Part shown: positions 39,581 through 47,331 of the stretch, piece by piece
How positions within the stretch are numbered: the first letter of the stretch is position 1
Layout: each line of letters starts with the position of its first letter
Origin: an uncultured Gammaproteobacteria bacterium
GTDB lineage: Bacteria > Pseudomonadota > Gammaproteobacteria > HK1
Length of the DNA stretch: 64,000 bases
NCBI GenBank assembly: GCA_958295835.1
Contig: OY282378.1
Coordinates: 4,613,694 to 4,677,693 of the forward strand
Reading direction: 5' to 3'
The notes under the pieces: generated by a model
The model's input: the letters and a program-made list of their open reading frames with translations, nothing else
Databases searched by the model: none
Told to the model about the DNA's origin: nothing
Program-made: the position numbers and the translations under genes

Positions 39581-40074
39581 GTCTCGTCCTCCTCCGGTGT
39601 AATGACGGCAAGGCTCAGATCTCCCGATGCAACGACTCCGACCGCGGTGCGCGCGGTCGCCTTGAACCGCAGCATGTCCCCCGCCATGCGGACGAAGCGC
39701 AGGTCCATGCGCAACTGGTCTCCCGGCACCACCGGCTTGCGGAACTTCAGGTTCAGGCCGACGCAGAAGAGATGCTGGTCGGCCCTGCTCCCGTCGAGGG
39801 CCGCCGGGCCGCCGCCCGCCCCGTCCGCCTCGGCGGTTCGGCCCACGAACGCCGCGGTCTGCATCAGTGCCTCGGCGATGAGAGCGCCGGGCATGACCGA
39901 GCGTTGCGGGAAATGTCCCTGGAAGCAGGGTTCGTTGGCGGTGACGTTCTTGACTCCGATCGCGTATCCCGGGCCGCTCTCCTCGATGCGGTCCACCATC
40001 AGGAAGGGATAGCGATGCGGCAGGCGCCGCTTGATGGCCTCGACGTCGTATCTGCCCGCGCTGGATGCGGTCAT
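39577..40074 (-). CDS. FabZ-like 3-hydroxyacyl-ACP dehydratase
   Basis: Hot-dog-fold dehydratase, 165 residues, for removal of water from 3-hydroxyacyl-ACP. The active-site His20 lies in LPHRYPFLMVDRI and Glu68 in MPGALIAEAL, both as in FabZ; GHFPQRSVMPG is the family block. Slightly longer than FabZ because of an insert (about residues 80-98). The ATG at 40074 is the only reasonable start. Part of the acyl-chain cycle with the ketosynthases and ketoreductases of this operon; a separate housekeeping fabZ would be expected elsewhere. Confidence 0.9.
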   Translation of the reverse strand: MTASSAGRYDVEAIKRRLPHRYPFLMVDRIEESGPGYAIGVKNVTANEPCFQGHFPQRSVMPGALIAEALMQTAAFVGRTAEADGAGGGPAALDGSRADQHLFCVGLNLKFRKPVVPGDQLRMDLRFVRMAGDMLRFKATARTAVGVVASGDLSLAVITPEEDET

Positions 40075-40088
40075 GTGGTCTCTCCTCT

Positions 40089-41366
40089 TCACATCCGTGC
40101 CTGTACAGGGGTGGGGCCGGGGCGAGCTCGTTCGCGCACCCCGGAGTCGTCGGCCAGCTCCATGACCACGCTGCAATTCGATCCACCGAAGCCGAGCGTA
40201 TTCGAGAGAACGTGCCTCGGAGCCGCGGGGCGCGCCTCGGCGGAGCAGGCCACCGGATCGCGCGGGTCCGGCTCCTCGAAGTGGACGGTGGGCGGAATGT
40301 AGCCGCCCCGCCCGGCCGCAATCGCCGCGGCCGCGTTCATCGCCCCCGCGGCGCCGAGGGTGTGTCCGATCATCGACTTGACCGATGCGCAGGGAATCTC
40401 CACCCCACGCGGACCGAATACGTTGCGCAACGCCTTTGCCTCGGTCTGGTCGTTGAGCACCGTGCCCGTCCCGTGGGCGCAGATCAGATCCACGCCGGCC
40501 GGGGTCAGGCCGGCCTTCTCGATCGCCCGCTGCATGCACGCGGCCGGCCCGGCCGCGGTCGGGTCGGGTGCGGTCATGCTGCGGGCGTCGGAGACGAGCC
40601 CGTAGCCGCGGATTGCCGCCAGGGCCGGCGCCCCGCGTCGGGCCGCGAAATCGTCGGCCTCCACGATCAGCACCGCACTCCCTTCTCCGAGGACGAGGCC
40701 GTCGCGGTGGCGATCGAACGGGCGGCAGAGGTTGGGCGTGACGTTGCGCATCACGCTGAAGCCCGAGCAGGAGATCGGGGACAAGGGGTCGAAGCCCCCG
40801 GTGATGACGACGTCCGCCTTGTCCGCCCGTATCAGATCGCAGGCGGTGGCCAGCGCGAGGTTGGATGATGTACACGCGGTCGAGAACACCAGGTTGGCTC
40901 CGAGAAAGCCGGATTCGATGCAAATGCGGTAGCCCGGCGCGTGCATCGAGTGATCCCGTAGCCGGGACGGGCGGCGGCGGCCGTCCCGGACTGCGCGGTA
41001 GTACTGGAATCCGGTCACCGCTCCGCCCAGGGTGGACCCCATGACCACCGCGCCCCTCGTGGGCTCCACGCCGTGGAGATCGATCCGCGCCATGGCCACG
41101 GCCTGGTCGAAGGCGGCGAGCACGAGCTCGGAGCTGCGATCCATCTTCCTCTTGTCCCGGTGTTCGTAGACCGGGGCCGGATCGAAGTCCGCCGCCTCGC
41201 AAGCCCGCGGGTTGCGCAGGCCGCTGGCGTCGAAGCCGGCGATCGACCGCTGCCCGCAGCGGCCGGCACGCATGGCCTCGACGAACGACTCGAAGTCGTT
41301 CGCGATCGCGTTGACCAGCCCCACGCCGGTCACCAGCGCCTCACGCGATGTCATTCTGGGAATCAT
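40089..41366 (-). CDS. Beta-ketoacyl-ACP synthase (KAS II-like), intact active site
   Basis: Chain-elongating ketosynthase, 425 residues, with the complete Cys-His-His set: Cys165 in FSTACTSSNL, His298 in CAHGTGTVLND and His335 in KSMIGHTLGAAG. GFGGSNCSVV closes the domain. The ATG at 41366 is preceded by AAGGAGGATGG, a strong ribosome-binding site, after a 114-base gap from the previous gene, the only sizeable gap in this part of the operon. It probably works with the degenerate ketosynthase encoded just upstream or on its own. Confidence 0.93.
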   Translation of the reverse strand: MIPRMTSREALVTGVGLVNAIANDFESFVEAMRAGRCGQRSIAGFDASGLRNPRACEAADFDPAPVYEHRDKRKMDRSSELVLAAFDQAVAMARIDLHGVEPTRGAVVMGSTLGGAVTGFQYYRAVRDGRRRPSRLRDHSMHAPGYRICIESGFLGANLVFSTACTSSNLALATACDLIRADKADVVITGGFDPLSPISCSGFSVMRNVTPNLCRPFDRHRDGLVLGEGSAVLIVEADDFAARRGAPALAAIRGYGLVSDARSMTAPDPTAAGPAACMQRAIEKAGLTPAGVDLICAHGTGTVLNDQTEAKALRNVFGPRGVEIPCASVKSMIGHTLGAAGAMNAAAAIAAGRGGYIPPTVHFEEPDPRDPVACSAEARPAAPRHVLSNTLGFGGSNCSVVMELADDSGVRERARPGPTPVQARM

Positions 41367-41480
41367 CGGCCATCCTCCTTTGAATGGGCTGCCGTGGCTG
41401 CCCGTACGATGCGGGGCAGTGCGCATCAAGCCTCCGTGCTCATGATGAAACGTCCTGCTCCGGGAATGCCGGCACCCTGT

Positions 41481-42665
41481 TCACCATGCCGTCCCCCTGA
41501 TCAGAACGGCGCCGAACATCCCGTTCAGGCCGATGCCGGTGCACAGGATCGTTCCGATCCCCCCGGCGTGGGTTCCAGCCGCATCCAGCGAAGCGGGCGC
41601 CCGGCCCCGGCGGACCATCTCCACCGCCAGAGTGACGTCGAACATCGCCGCGGCTCCCATCGCATGTCCGATGTCGCCCTTGATCGACGCCACCGGCGGC
41701 GCCGTGTCCCCGAAGACCGATCGAAGGGCTGCCGCCTCCAGGCGATCGTCGACGTCGGTGTTGGCGGAGGCCGACAGGATCATGTCCACGGCTTCGGGAG
41801 ACTCCTCGGCATCGGCGAGGCATCCGTGCATCGCGGCGATCAGTCCGCGGCCGTCCTGCGCCGGCCGGACCAGCTTCCAGGCATCGTTGGTCGAGGCGGC
41901 ACCGGCCATCTCGGCCAGGACGGACGCACGCCGGGCCAGGGCATCGTCTCCGCGTTCGAGGACCAGAGCCGCCGCGCCTTCCGACGAGACCGCTCCCCGT
42001 CCGGGACGGGACGGCGACGGTTCATCCGCACCTGCGGCCGGCCGGTGCCATCGCAGCACCCGCAGGGCGGACTGGACGGCTTCGCACAGCTCGTCGGCAC
42101 AGAGTGCGATCACCGCCTTGACGTCGGGGTGCGCCAGCAGCATCTGCGCCTGGTGGAGCACCGCCGGAGCGCAGACGCTGGCGGCCAGGACCTGGATCGG
42201 TCCCTTCAGCCCGAACTGGATGCTTGCCAGGCTTGCGGGGGCGTTGAAGACGGATTCCTGGAAGGCCCGCGGCTTCACCGCCGTGGGTCCGTGCTCGATC
42301 AGATCGTCATAGATTTCCTGGGTGGTCGAGCCGGGACCATGCGAGGTACCGAAGACGATTCCGATGGCCCGGCCGGATGCCCCCTGGCCGGCGGGGAGGC
42401 GGGCCTGGCTCAGCGCCAGATGCACTGCCGCGATCGCGAACTGCGACACCAGCGACATTCTGGAGTTGCGGCCGGATTGCAGCAGGCGGCGCAGGTCCGG
42501 CTTCACCGCCTCGGCGCACGGAAGGGTGCCGGGGTAGCGCGTGCATGGGGCGAACTTCGTCCCGCCGGCGCCGATGGAGTCCCAGAACGCCTCGGTGCCG
42601 AGTCCGAACGATCCGATGACACCGGCACCGGTTATCGCGACGCGCCGAGCGAGATCCGATGCCAT
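41481..42665 (-). CDS. Degenerate ketosynthase-like protein
   Basis: A 394-residue thiolase-fold protein recognisable as a ketosynthase by RRVAITGAGVIGSFG at the start, the nucleophile region with Cys165 (QVLAASVCAPAVLHQ), SSEGAAALVLERGDD and SIKGDIGHAMGAAAM (His334, Lys kept). The first active-site His is missing: where HGTGT is expected there is ILSASANTDVDD. It may therefore act as a chain-length-factor-like partner, a priming acyltransferase or a specialised condensing enzyme (inference). Its start overlaps the upstream TPR-lipoprotein gene by 34 bases. Confidence 0.82.
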   Translation of the reverse strand: MASDLARRVAITGAGVIGSFGLGTEAFWDSIGAGGTKFAPCTRYPGTLPCAEAVKPDLRRLLQSGRNSRMSLVSQFAIAAVHLALSQARLPAGQGASGRAIGIVFGTSHGPGSTTQEIYDDLIEHGPTAVKPRAFQESVFNAPASLASIQFGLKGPIQVLAASVCAPAVLHQAQMLLAHPDVKAVIALCADELCEAVQSALRVLRWHRPAAGADEPSPSRPGRGAVSSEGAAALVLERGDDALARRASVLAEMAGAASTNDAWKLVRPAQDGRGLIAAMHGCLADAEESPEAVDMILSASANTDVDDRLEAAALRSVFGDTAPPVASIKGDIGHAMGAAAMFDVTLAVEMVRRGRAPASLDAAGTHAGGIGTILCTGIGLNGMFGAVLIRGTAW

Positions 42666-43516
42666 TTCGCGAGCTCCTGGAGAGTAGGGTTGTCGGTCAC
42701 TTCGGAAAGACGCCGCCAGGAACGGAGCGCGTCTTCATGCTCTGCGATCTCCTCCATCGCCCGGGCCCGCGCGAGGTGGTACTCCTCACGCCAGCTCCGG
42801 GAGCGCAGGAGGTCCGCATGATCGGGATTGCTGTCCGGATCGCGGGTCCAGGCACGCAGCGTGCCGAAGTCCGCGAGGCCCTCTTCACGGCTGCCGAAGA
42901 TCGGCGGCATCGCGAGCCAGGTGGACCCGCGGATGAGCCGGATGACCGGATCGTCCGGCGCGGCGCCGACCGCCGAGTCCAGATCGGAGAAGGCCGCCTT
43001 CACGTGGTAGAGCCGGACGAAGCCGGGACCCGGCACGATCTGCCAGAGCCCCTTGACCGGATAGTCGCGGGCCATCAGCGCATGAGCGGAGCCCCGCCAC
43101 GCACGGGCGAGCGCGGAGCCCGGATCGCTGTCGAGCACCTTGTCGAAGGCGTCGATGGCCTGATTGGCCCATGCCGGGTCCAGGGTCGCGGAAGCCAGGC
43201 CATAGGCCGCCAGCCCGGCTGCGAACGGATCGCCGTCCGGACCGGTCTCTTCGTTCCAGATCGGTTCGTACTCGGCGATCCTCTCCGCCCGCCAGGCCTG
43301 CTCGGCCTTCTCCGGACCGTCGATCTCTCCGCCCGTGACGACGGGCTCGGTCACCGGCGTCACGGGCGTCACGGGCGTGCAGCCCGACCCCACGAGGCCG
43401 TATCCCAACGCCAGCGCACCCGCCGCCAGCCAGGTCCGAAGCAGGGTGCGGCCGCCGAGGAGCGCGCGGCTCACGGGGAAGGCGTAACCAGTATCGCGGC
43501 GTTCAGATCTTCGCAT
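42632..43516 (-). CDS. TPR-like lipoprotein
   Basis: A 294-residue protein with a lipobox-like signal (ALGYGLVGSGC, Cys about residue 46) followed by a TPVTPVTPVTEPVVT linker. The body is helical, with ARAWRGSAHALMARDYP and VIRLIRGSTWLAMPPIF matching the exported TPR-like protein at 38960-39580. Long n-region before the signal suggests the true start could be a few codons later, but the ATG at 43516 overlaps the preceding stop like other junctions here. Probably a membrane-anchored scaffold of the same export system. Confidence 0.72.
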   Translation of the reverse strand: MRRSERRDTGYAFPVSRALLGGRTLLRTWLAAGALALGYGLVGSGCTPVTPVTPVTEPVVTGGEIDGPEKAEQAWRAERIAEYEPIWNEETGPDGDPFAAGLAAYGLASATLDPAWANQAIDAFDKVLDSDPGSALARAWRGSAHALMARDYPVKGLWQIVPGPGFVRLYHVKAAFSDLDSAVGAAPDDPVIRLIRGSTWLAMPPIFGSREEGLADFGTLRAWTRDPDSNPDHADLLRSRSWREEYHLARARAMEEIAEHEDALRSWRRLSEVTDNPTLQELAKWHRISLGASR

Positions 43517-44810
43517 TCTCGATCTCCTCCGGATCGCGTTTCGGACGAAGGAAGGTGCGCACCATCTCCCGGACGACGACCTGCTTGAAGAAGCGTTCCA
43601 TCACGTATGGCGCCAGGACGTCGTGCATGTCGGTGGCCACGACGCCCGGCCCGCCCCTGTGCACCATGCCGGCCAGGTCCAACATCATCGGCACGACCTT
43701 GATCCCGTAGCCGGTCGCCTGCTCGGCGCGCGGCCCGTGCAGCGCATCGCGAAATTCCTTGAAGCCGAGCTTCTCGTACATCCTCGCCTGAAAATCGAAG
43801 GCGTCGTTGAAGAGGACGTGGATACGCTTCTCGGCGGCAGCCTCGATGACGCACTTGAAGAGTCCCTTGAGAAGCGCCGGACTGATGCGGTAGCGCCGGA
43901 GCACGCCCAGACGGCCGACCTCGGCGATGGGACCCATGCGCCGCCAGGGACTCAGATCGATGTGCGCGACGTCCTCGATGGGCAGGCCGCGTTGCCCGTG
44001 GTCGAAGAAGATGCAGATTCCACCGACCGGCCGATCGCCTGCGAATGCCAGGAACGGCAGGAATTCGCTCTCCCGCGCGTCGCTGATGATCCGGTGTTCC
44101 TGGATGATCGCCGCGGTGTCGAGCTTCCGGCGCGGGCCGAGCGCGGCCTGCGCGTCGGGACGAAACGCCTCGGCGATGACGTGGTAGAAGGTCTCGCGAT
44201 CGCTCCGACTGGTCGCCTCGCGAAAGGTGTAGCCTTCGAGCTCGAACCGGGATGGACGCTTGGCGGCCGGCCCCATCGAGACGAAGTTCAGCCATATCGT
44301 GACGAGTGTCCCCAGCGTCATCAGACCCAACGGAACGTAGAGAAACCCCGGGCCCGGGATCAGGGCCAGCGCGGCAAGGCCGGACGCGAGATGCAATCCG
44401 CCCCAGACCAGCGAGGTCGCGCGATGCAGCGGCGGAAAGCCGGCGTCTCCCGCATAGACGGCGGTGAACGGCCGGCCCGCCAGCAGCAACGCGAAGATCA
44501 GCGCCGCCAGGGTCCAGTAGATCATCGGGGAGAACCAGGCCATCCAGGACGGATCGTCGCCCCGGTAGAGAGGAAATGCCGCGAAGAACAGATAGAACAC
44601 GGTCATGGCCCGAGTGATTGGGGAGACGACCCCGAGCCGCCGCTCATACGCCCACAGACCGGCGTAGAGAGCGGCGGCGAGGAGCGGCGCAACGGCCAAG
44701 GGTGCGAAGTACAGTGCAACGATTGCCGCCATCATCACGGCGAGGCTGACCAGCATCAGCGTCACCGCCGCGCGCAGCCTCGCCCCCGAATGTGCCGTCC
44801 TGGTGTCCAC
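43503..44810 (-). CDS. Membrane protein fused to a FeeM-like GNAT acyltransferase
   Basis: A 435-residue protein from a GTG with AAGGAG five bases upstream. Residues about 12-178 hold five to six hydrophobic helices (for example LMLVSLAVMMAAIVALYFAP and IYWTLAALIFALLLAG). From about 193 a soluble GNAT domain follows: GYTFREATSRSDRETFYHVI, AEVGRLGVLRRYR, KCVIEAAAEKRIHVLFNDAF and MYEKLGFKEF. This is the pattern of FeeM-type N-acyl-amino-acid synthases and autoinducer synthases, which use acyl-ACP as donor. With two ACPs in the operon, it is the best candidate for transferring the finished acyl chain to an amino-group acceptor at the membrane (inference). I do not know this domain fusion from characterised proteins. 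Confidence 0.72.
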   Translation of the reverse strand: MDTRTAHSGARLRAAVTLMLVSLAVMMAAIVALYFAPLAVAPLLAAALYAGLWAYERRLGVVSPITRAMTVFYLFFAAFPLYRGDDPSWMAWFSPMIYWTLAALIFALLLAGRPFTAVYAGDAGFPPLHRATSLVWGGLHLASGLAALALIPGPGFLYVPLGLMTLGTLVTIWLNFVSMGPAAKRPSRFELEGYTFREATSRSDRETFYHVIAEAFRPDAQAALGPRRKLDTAAIIQEHRIISDARESEFLPFLAFAGDRPVGGICIFFDHGQRGLPIEDVAHIDLSPWRRMGPIAEVGRLGVLRRYRISPALLKGLFKCVIEAAAEKRIHVLFNDAFDFQARMYEKLGFKEFRDALHGPRAEQATGYGIKVVPMMLDLAGMVHRGGPGVVATDMHDVLAPYVMERFFKQVVVREMVRTFLRPKRDPEEIENAKI

Positions 44811-44820
44811 GAAGGCTCCT

Positions 44821-45810
44821 TCAGCCGAGGCTGTCGGTGATGGAGCGGCCCAGGAAGGCCGGGGCGGACACGGTCTTGCCGGCTCGCCGGCCCGCGCCCA
44901 CCGCGCAGGACAGACCCGGCATCCCCAGGTCCTCGTCGAGGTAGGCGAGAGCGACGCACTTGTCCAGGGTCTCCGAGAGGAAAGCGGACTGGATGCGTCC
45001 GATGTCACGGTCCTCGATGAAGATCGGTTGGCCCTGAAGGTCGGAGGCGCCTCCGTCGATGATCATCAGCACGCACTTGCGATCCACCGAGCGCTTCTTC
45101 CGCGCAAGCTCCCCGGCCGCGCGCAAGCCCTCCTTGCGGAAATCGATCATCCACTGCAATCCGGCCTCGAAGACGGAGACGTCCGGCGGGACGTCCCGTT
45201 CCCGGCTCAGGGTGCCCATCTCGGTCATCATCACCGGAAGCGCGTCCTGCCCCACCATGAGGGCGTCACCGTCTCCGGCCCGCTCGAGCGCGTCGATGAC
45301 CGCCTGCTTGCGGGCGGCCGCGCCGAACAGATGCAGCTCGTACTCCCCGAAGTATCCAATCCGCGCCGCCATGACCGGCGGGACGCCGAGCGGCAGGACA
45401 TGGAGGAACGCGATGGAATGAACCTCGTCCCCGAACGCCTTCCAGGCCACCTCCTCGGCCGCCGGCCCGATGAGGGCGAGGGCGAACGTCTCGTCGCAGT
45501 CGTCCCGGAGCGTGGCGTCGCGACCGGCGGCGGCCTCCGCGAGGGCGGACCGGATGGCCTCCCGGTCGGCGGGCTCGCCCGTGATCCGGAAGCCGTCCTC
45601 GACCGCGATCAACCACACGATGGCATCGACCCCTCCAGCCGGCGACGGGATCAGGGTGTTCGCAGCCCGCCCTTCGAAGAGGTCCCGCACGTTGCAGCCG
45701 ACGACCGCATCCAGCGCATCGCACGCTTCCGGACCCGCAAGCTCGAAACGGGCCCATTCCTGCAGATCGACCAGCCCCGCATGGCTGCGCAGGCGTAGAT
45801 AGTCGGACAT
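44821..45810 (-). CDS. GcvT-like (aminomethyltransferase/YgfZ-fold) protein
   Basis: A 329-residue protein with the folate-binding GcvT fold: LRSHAGLVDLQEWARFELAGPEACDAL at the N terminus, GYFGEYELHLF in the middle, and VFEAGLQWMIDFRKE, matching the EAGLGW block of T-proteins. GcvT relatives include glycine-cleavage T protein, dimethylglycine and sarcosine oxidase domains and demethylases that use tetrahydrofolate. No other glycine-cleavage gene is present. Its ATG overlaps the ACP stop (TGATG). In this operon it may methylate, demethylate or hydroxymethylate the product head group (inference). Confidence 0.8.
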   Translation of the reverse strand: MSDYLRLRSHAGLVDLQEWARFELAGPEACDALDAVVGCNVRDLFEGRAANTLIPSPAGGVDAIVWLIAVEDGFRITGEPADREAIRSALAEAAAGRDATLRDDCDETFALALIGPAAEEVAWKAFGDEVHSIAFLHVLPLGVPPVMAARIGYFGEYELHLFGAAARKQAVIDALERAGDGDALMVGQDALPVMMTEMGTLSRERDVPPDVSVFEAGLQWMIDFRKEGLRAAGELARKKRSVDRKCVLMIIDGGASDLQGQPIFIEDRDIGRIQSAFLSETLDKCVALAYLDEDLGMPGLSCAVGAGRRAGKTVSAPAFLGRSITDSLG

Positions 45811-46112
45811 CACACGTTCTCCTCTCGGGTTTGGCGGGACAGGATCAAGTCCACGATCGAATTGACGGAGCGAATCTCCTGCATGTCGTCATCCTCGACG
45901 CGGATACCGAACTCGCCTTCGACGGCGACCACGATCTCGAGCGCATCCACGGAGTCGAGACCCAGCCCGACCCCGAACAGCAGGCAGTCGTCCGGGATCT
46001 CGTCGGAGTGCCGGTCGAGGTCGAGGCGCTCGACCAGGGTCTCCTTGAGACGGTGGGTGAGATCCTTTCGCTGCCCGGCGTAGGCACGCGCTTCAACAAG
46101 CGTATTGATCAT
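45810..46112 (-). CDS. Acyl carrier protein 1
   Basis: A 100-residue ACP. The phosphopantetheine attachment Ser54 lies in FGVGLGLDSVDALEIVVAV, the four-helix core follows, and the overall acidic character fits. Start and stop both overlap neighbouring genes (ATGA with the ketoreductase upstream, TGATG with the GcvT-like gene downstream). Carries intermediates for the operon's ketosynthases. Confidence 0.92.
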   Translation of the reverse strand: MINTLVEARAYAGQRKDLTHRLKETLVERLDLDRHSDEIPDDCLLFGVGLGLDSVDALEIVVAVEGEFGIRVEDDDMQEIRSVNSIVDLILSRQTREENV

Positions 46113-46858
46113 CAGACGTAACTCCCTCCACTGACGTTGATGGTGGTACCGGTGACGTAGGTCGAGAGGTCGGAGCCCAGGAAGACGCAGGGACCGGCCA
46201 CCTCTTCGGGCCGTCCCACCCGCTGGAGGGGGATGACCTGGCGCAGCTCCTTCTTCGCGGCCGGCGGCATGCGTCTGGTCATCTCGGTTTCGACCACGCC
46301 GACGAACAACGCATTGGCGAGCACGTTGAACTTGCCTACCTCGCGGGCGAGCGATTTCGTGAAGCCCACGATCCCGGCCTTCGCCGCGGTGTAGTTGCAC
46401 TGCCCGGGCCGACCGGCCAGAGCGGCGACGGAGCTGATGGAGACGATCCGGCCGTGGCGCTGCTTCATCATTTCCCGGACCGCGGCGCGCGAGCACTGGT
46501 AGACGCCGCGCAGGTTGACGGCGAGCACCTCGTCGAACTCCTTCTCGCTCATCATCGCCAGCGGTTTGTCGCGGACGATGCCGGCGTTGTTGATCAGGAC
46601 GTCCAGCTTGCCGAACGCTTCCACCGCCTTCTCCACCAGGGCCCTGGCGGTGGCCTCCTCGGTGACCGAGCCGGGCACCGTTTCGCAGCTCGCGCCCAGA
46701 TCCCGGATCGCCGCCGCGGTCCCGGCCAGCGCATCGGAGGCACGGGAAGCATTGAGCACCACGGAGGCCCCCTGTCTCGCGTATTCCAGGGCGATGGCGC
46801 GGCCGATCCCGCGCGACGCGCCGGTGACGATCGCGGACTTGCCTTCGAGGAGCTTCAT
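46112..46858 (-). CDS. 3-oxoacyl-ACP reductase (FabG-like) 1
   Basis: Short-chain dehydrogenase, 248 residues, with NADP-binding VTGASRGIGRAIA (residues 11-23), NNAG (90-93) and catalytic Ser143, Tyr156 and Lys160 (ISSV, NYTAAK). TEMTRRMP and the ending TTINVSGGSYV are FabG-like. Start chosen at the ATG of MKLLEG, which overlaps the thioesterase stop; an in-frame ATG at 46879 adds seven residues. Reduces 3-oxoacyl-ACP in the operon's elongation cycle. Confidence 0.93.
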   Translation of the reverse strand: MKLLEGKSAIVTGASRGIGRAIALEYARQGASVVLNASRASDALAGTAAAIRDLGASCETVPGSVTEEATARALVEKAVEAFGKLDVLINNAGIVRDKPLAMMSEKEFDEVLAVNLRGVYQCSRAAVREMMKQRHGRIVSISSVAALAGRPGQCNYTAAKAGIVGFTKSLAREVGKFNVLANALFVGVVETEMTRRMPPAAKKELRQVIPLQRVGRPEEVAGPCVFLGSDLSTYVTGTTINVSGGSYV

Positions 46859-47331
46859 CGTGAGATCCCCCGCCCGCACACCACGTCACCCGAGCGGGCC
46901 CGTTCGAAGATGCCCCGGACGTCGTCGGGAAAGAGGATTGGCCGCCGGCTGAAACGATCCATGCACACGAGCTCCGCACGCACCGTGCAGACCAGGGTCC
47001 CCCCACGACGGATGCGGCTGGTCCACCTCGAGCTGGCGGCCCCCAGCCCCTCGACCGAGGTCCGGATCGTGAGGTGATCGTCGAACAGCGCGGGAACGTG
47101 GAACTTCATGTCCGCGGAGCGCAGCGCAAGGCTGAGCCGCCGGTGCTCGAACATGTTTCCGACGTCCAGCCCCACCGCGCGCATGAGCTCGTTGCGGCCC
47201 CGTTCCGCCATCTCCAGATATCGGGGGTGGTAGACGACACCGCCCGCGTCGGTATCCCCGAAGATGACGCGACAGGTGGTGACCGCCACTTCCAGGGCGG
47301 CGCATTCGTGTGACGTAGCACGATCGTTCAC
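46855..47331 (-). CDS. 4HBT-type acyl-CoA/ACP thioesterase
   Basis: Hot-dog thioesterase, 158 residues from a GTG that overlaps the preceding stop (GTGA). The catalytic Asp28 sits in FGDTDAGGVVYHPRYLEMAERGR, the YbgC/4-hydroxybenzoyl-CoA thioesterase pattern. It may release or proofread acyl chains; aryl-polyene clusters carry a similar enzyme. Confidence 0.9.
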   Translation of the reverse strand: MNDRATSHECAALEVAVTTCRVIFGDTDAGGVVYHPRYLEMAERGRNELMRAVGLDVGNMFEHRRLSLALRSADMKFHVPALFDDHLTIRTSVEGLGAASSRWTSRIRRGGTLVCTVRAELVCMDRFSRRPILFPDDVRGIFERARSGDVVCGRGISR

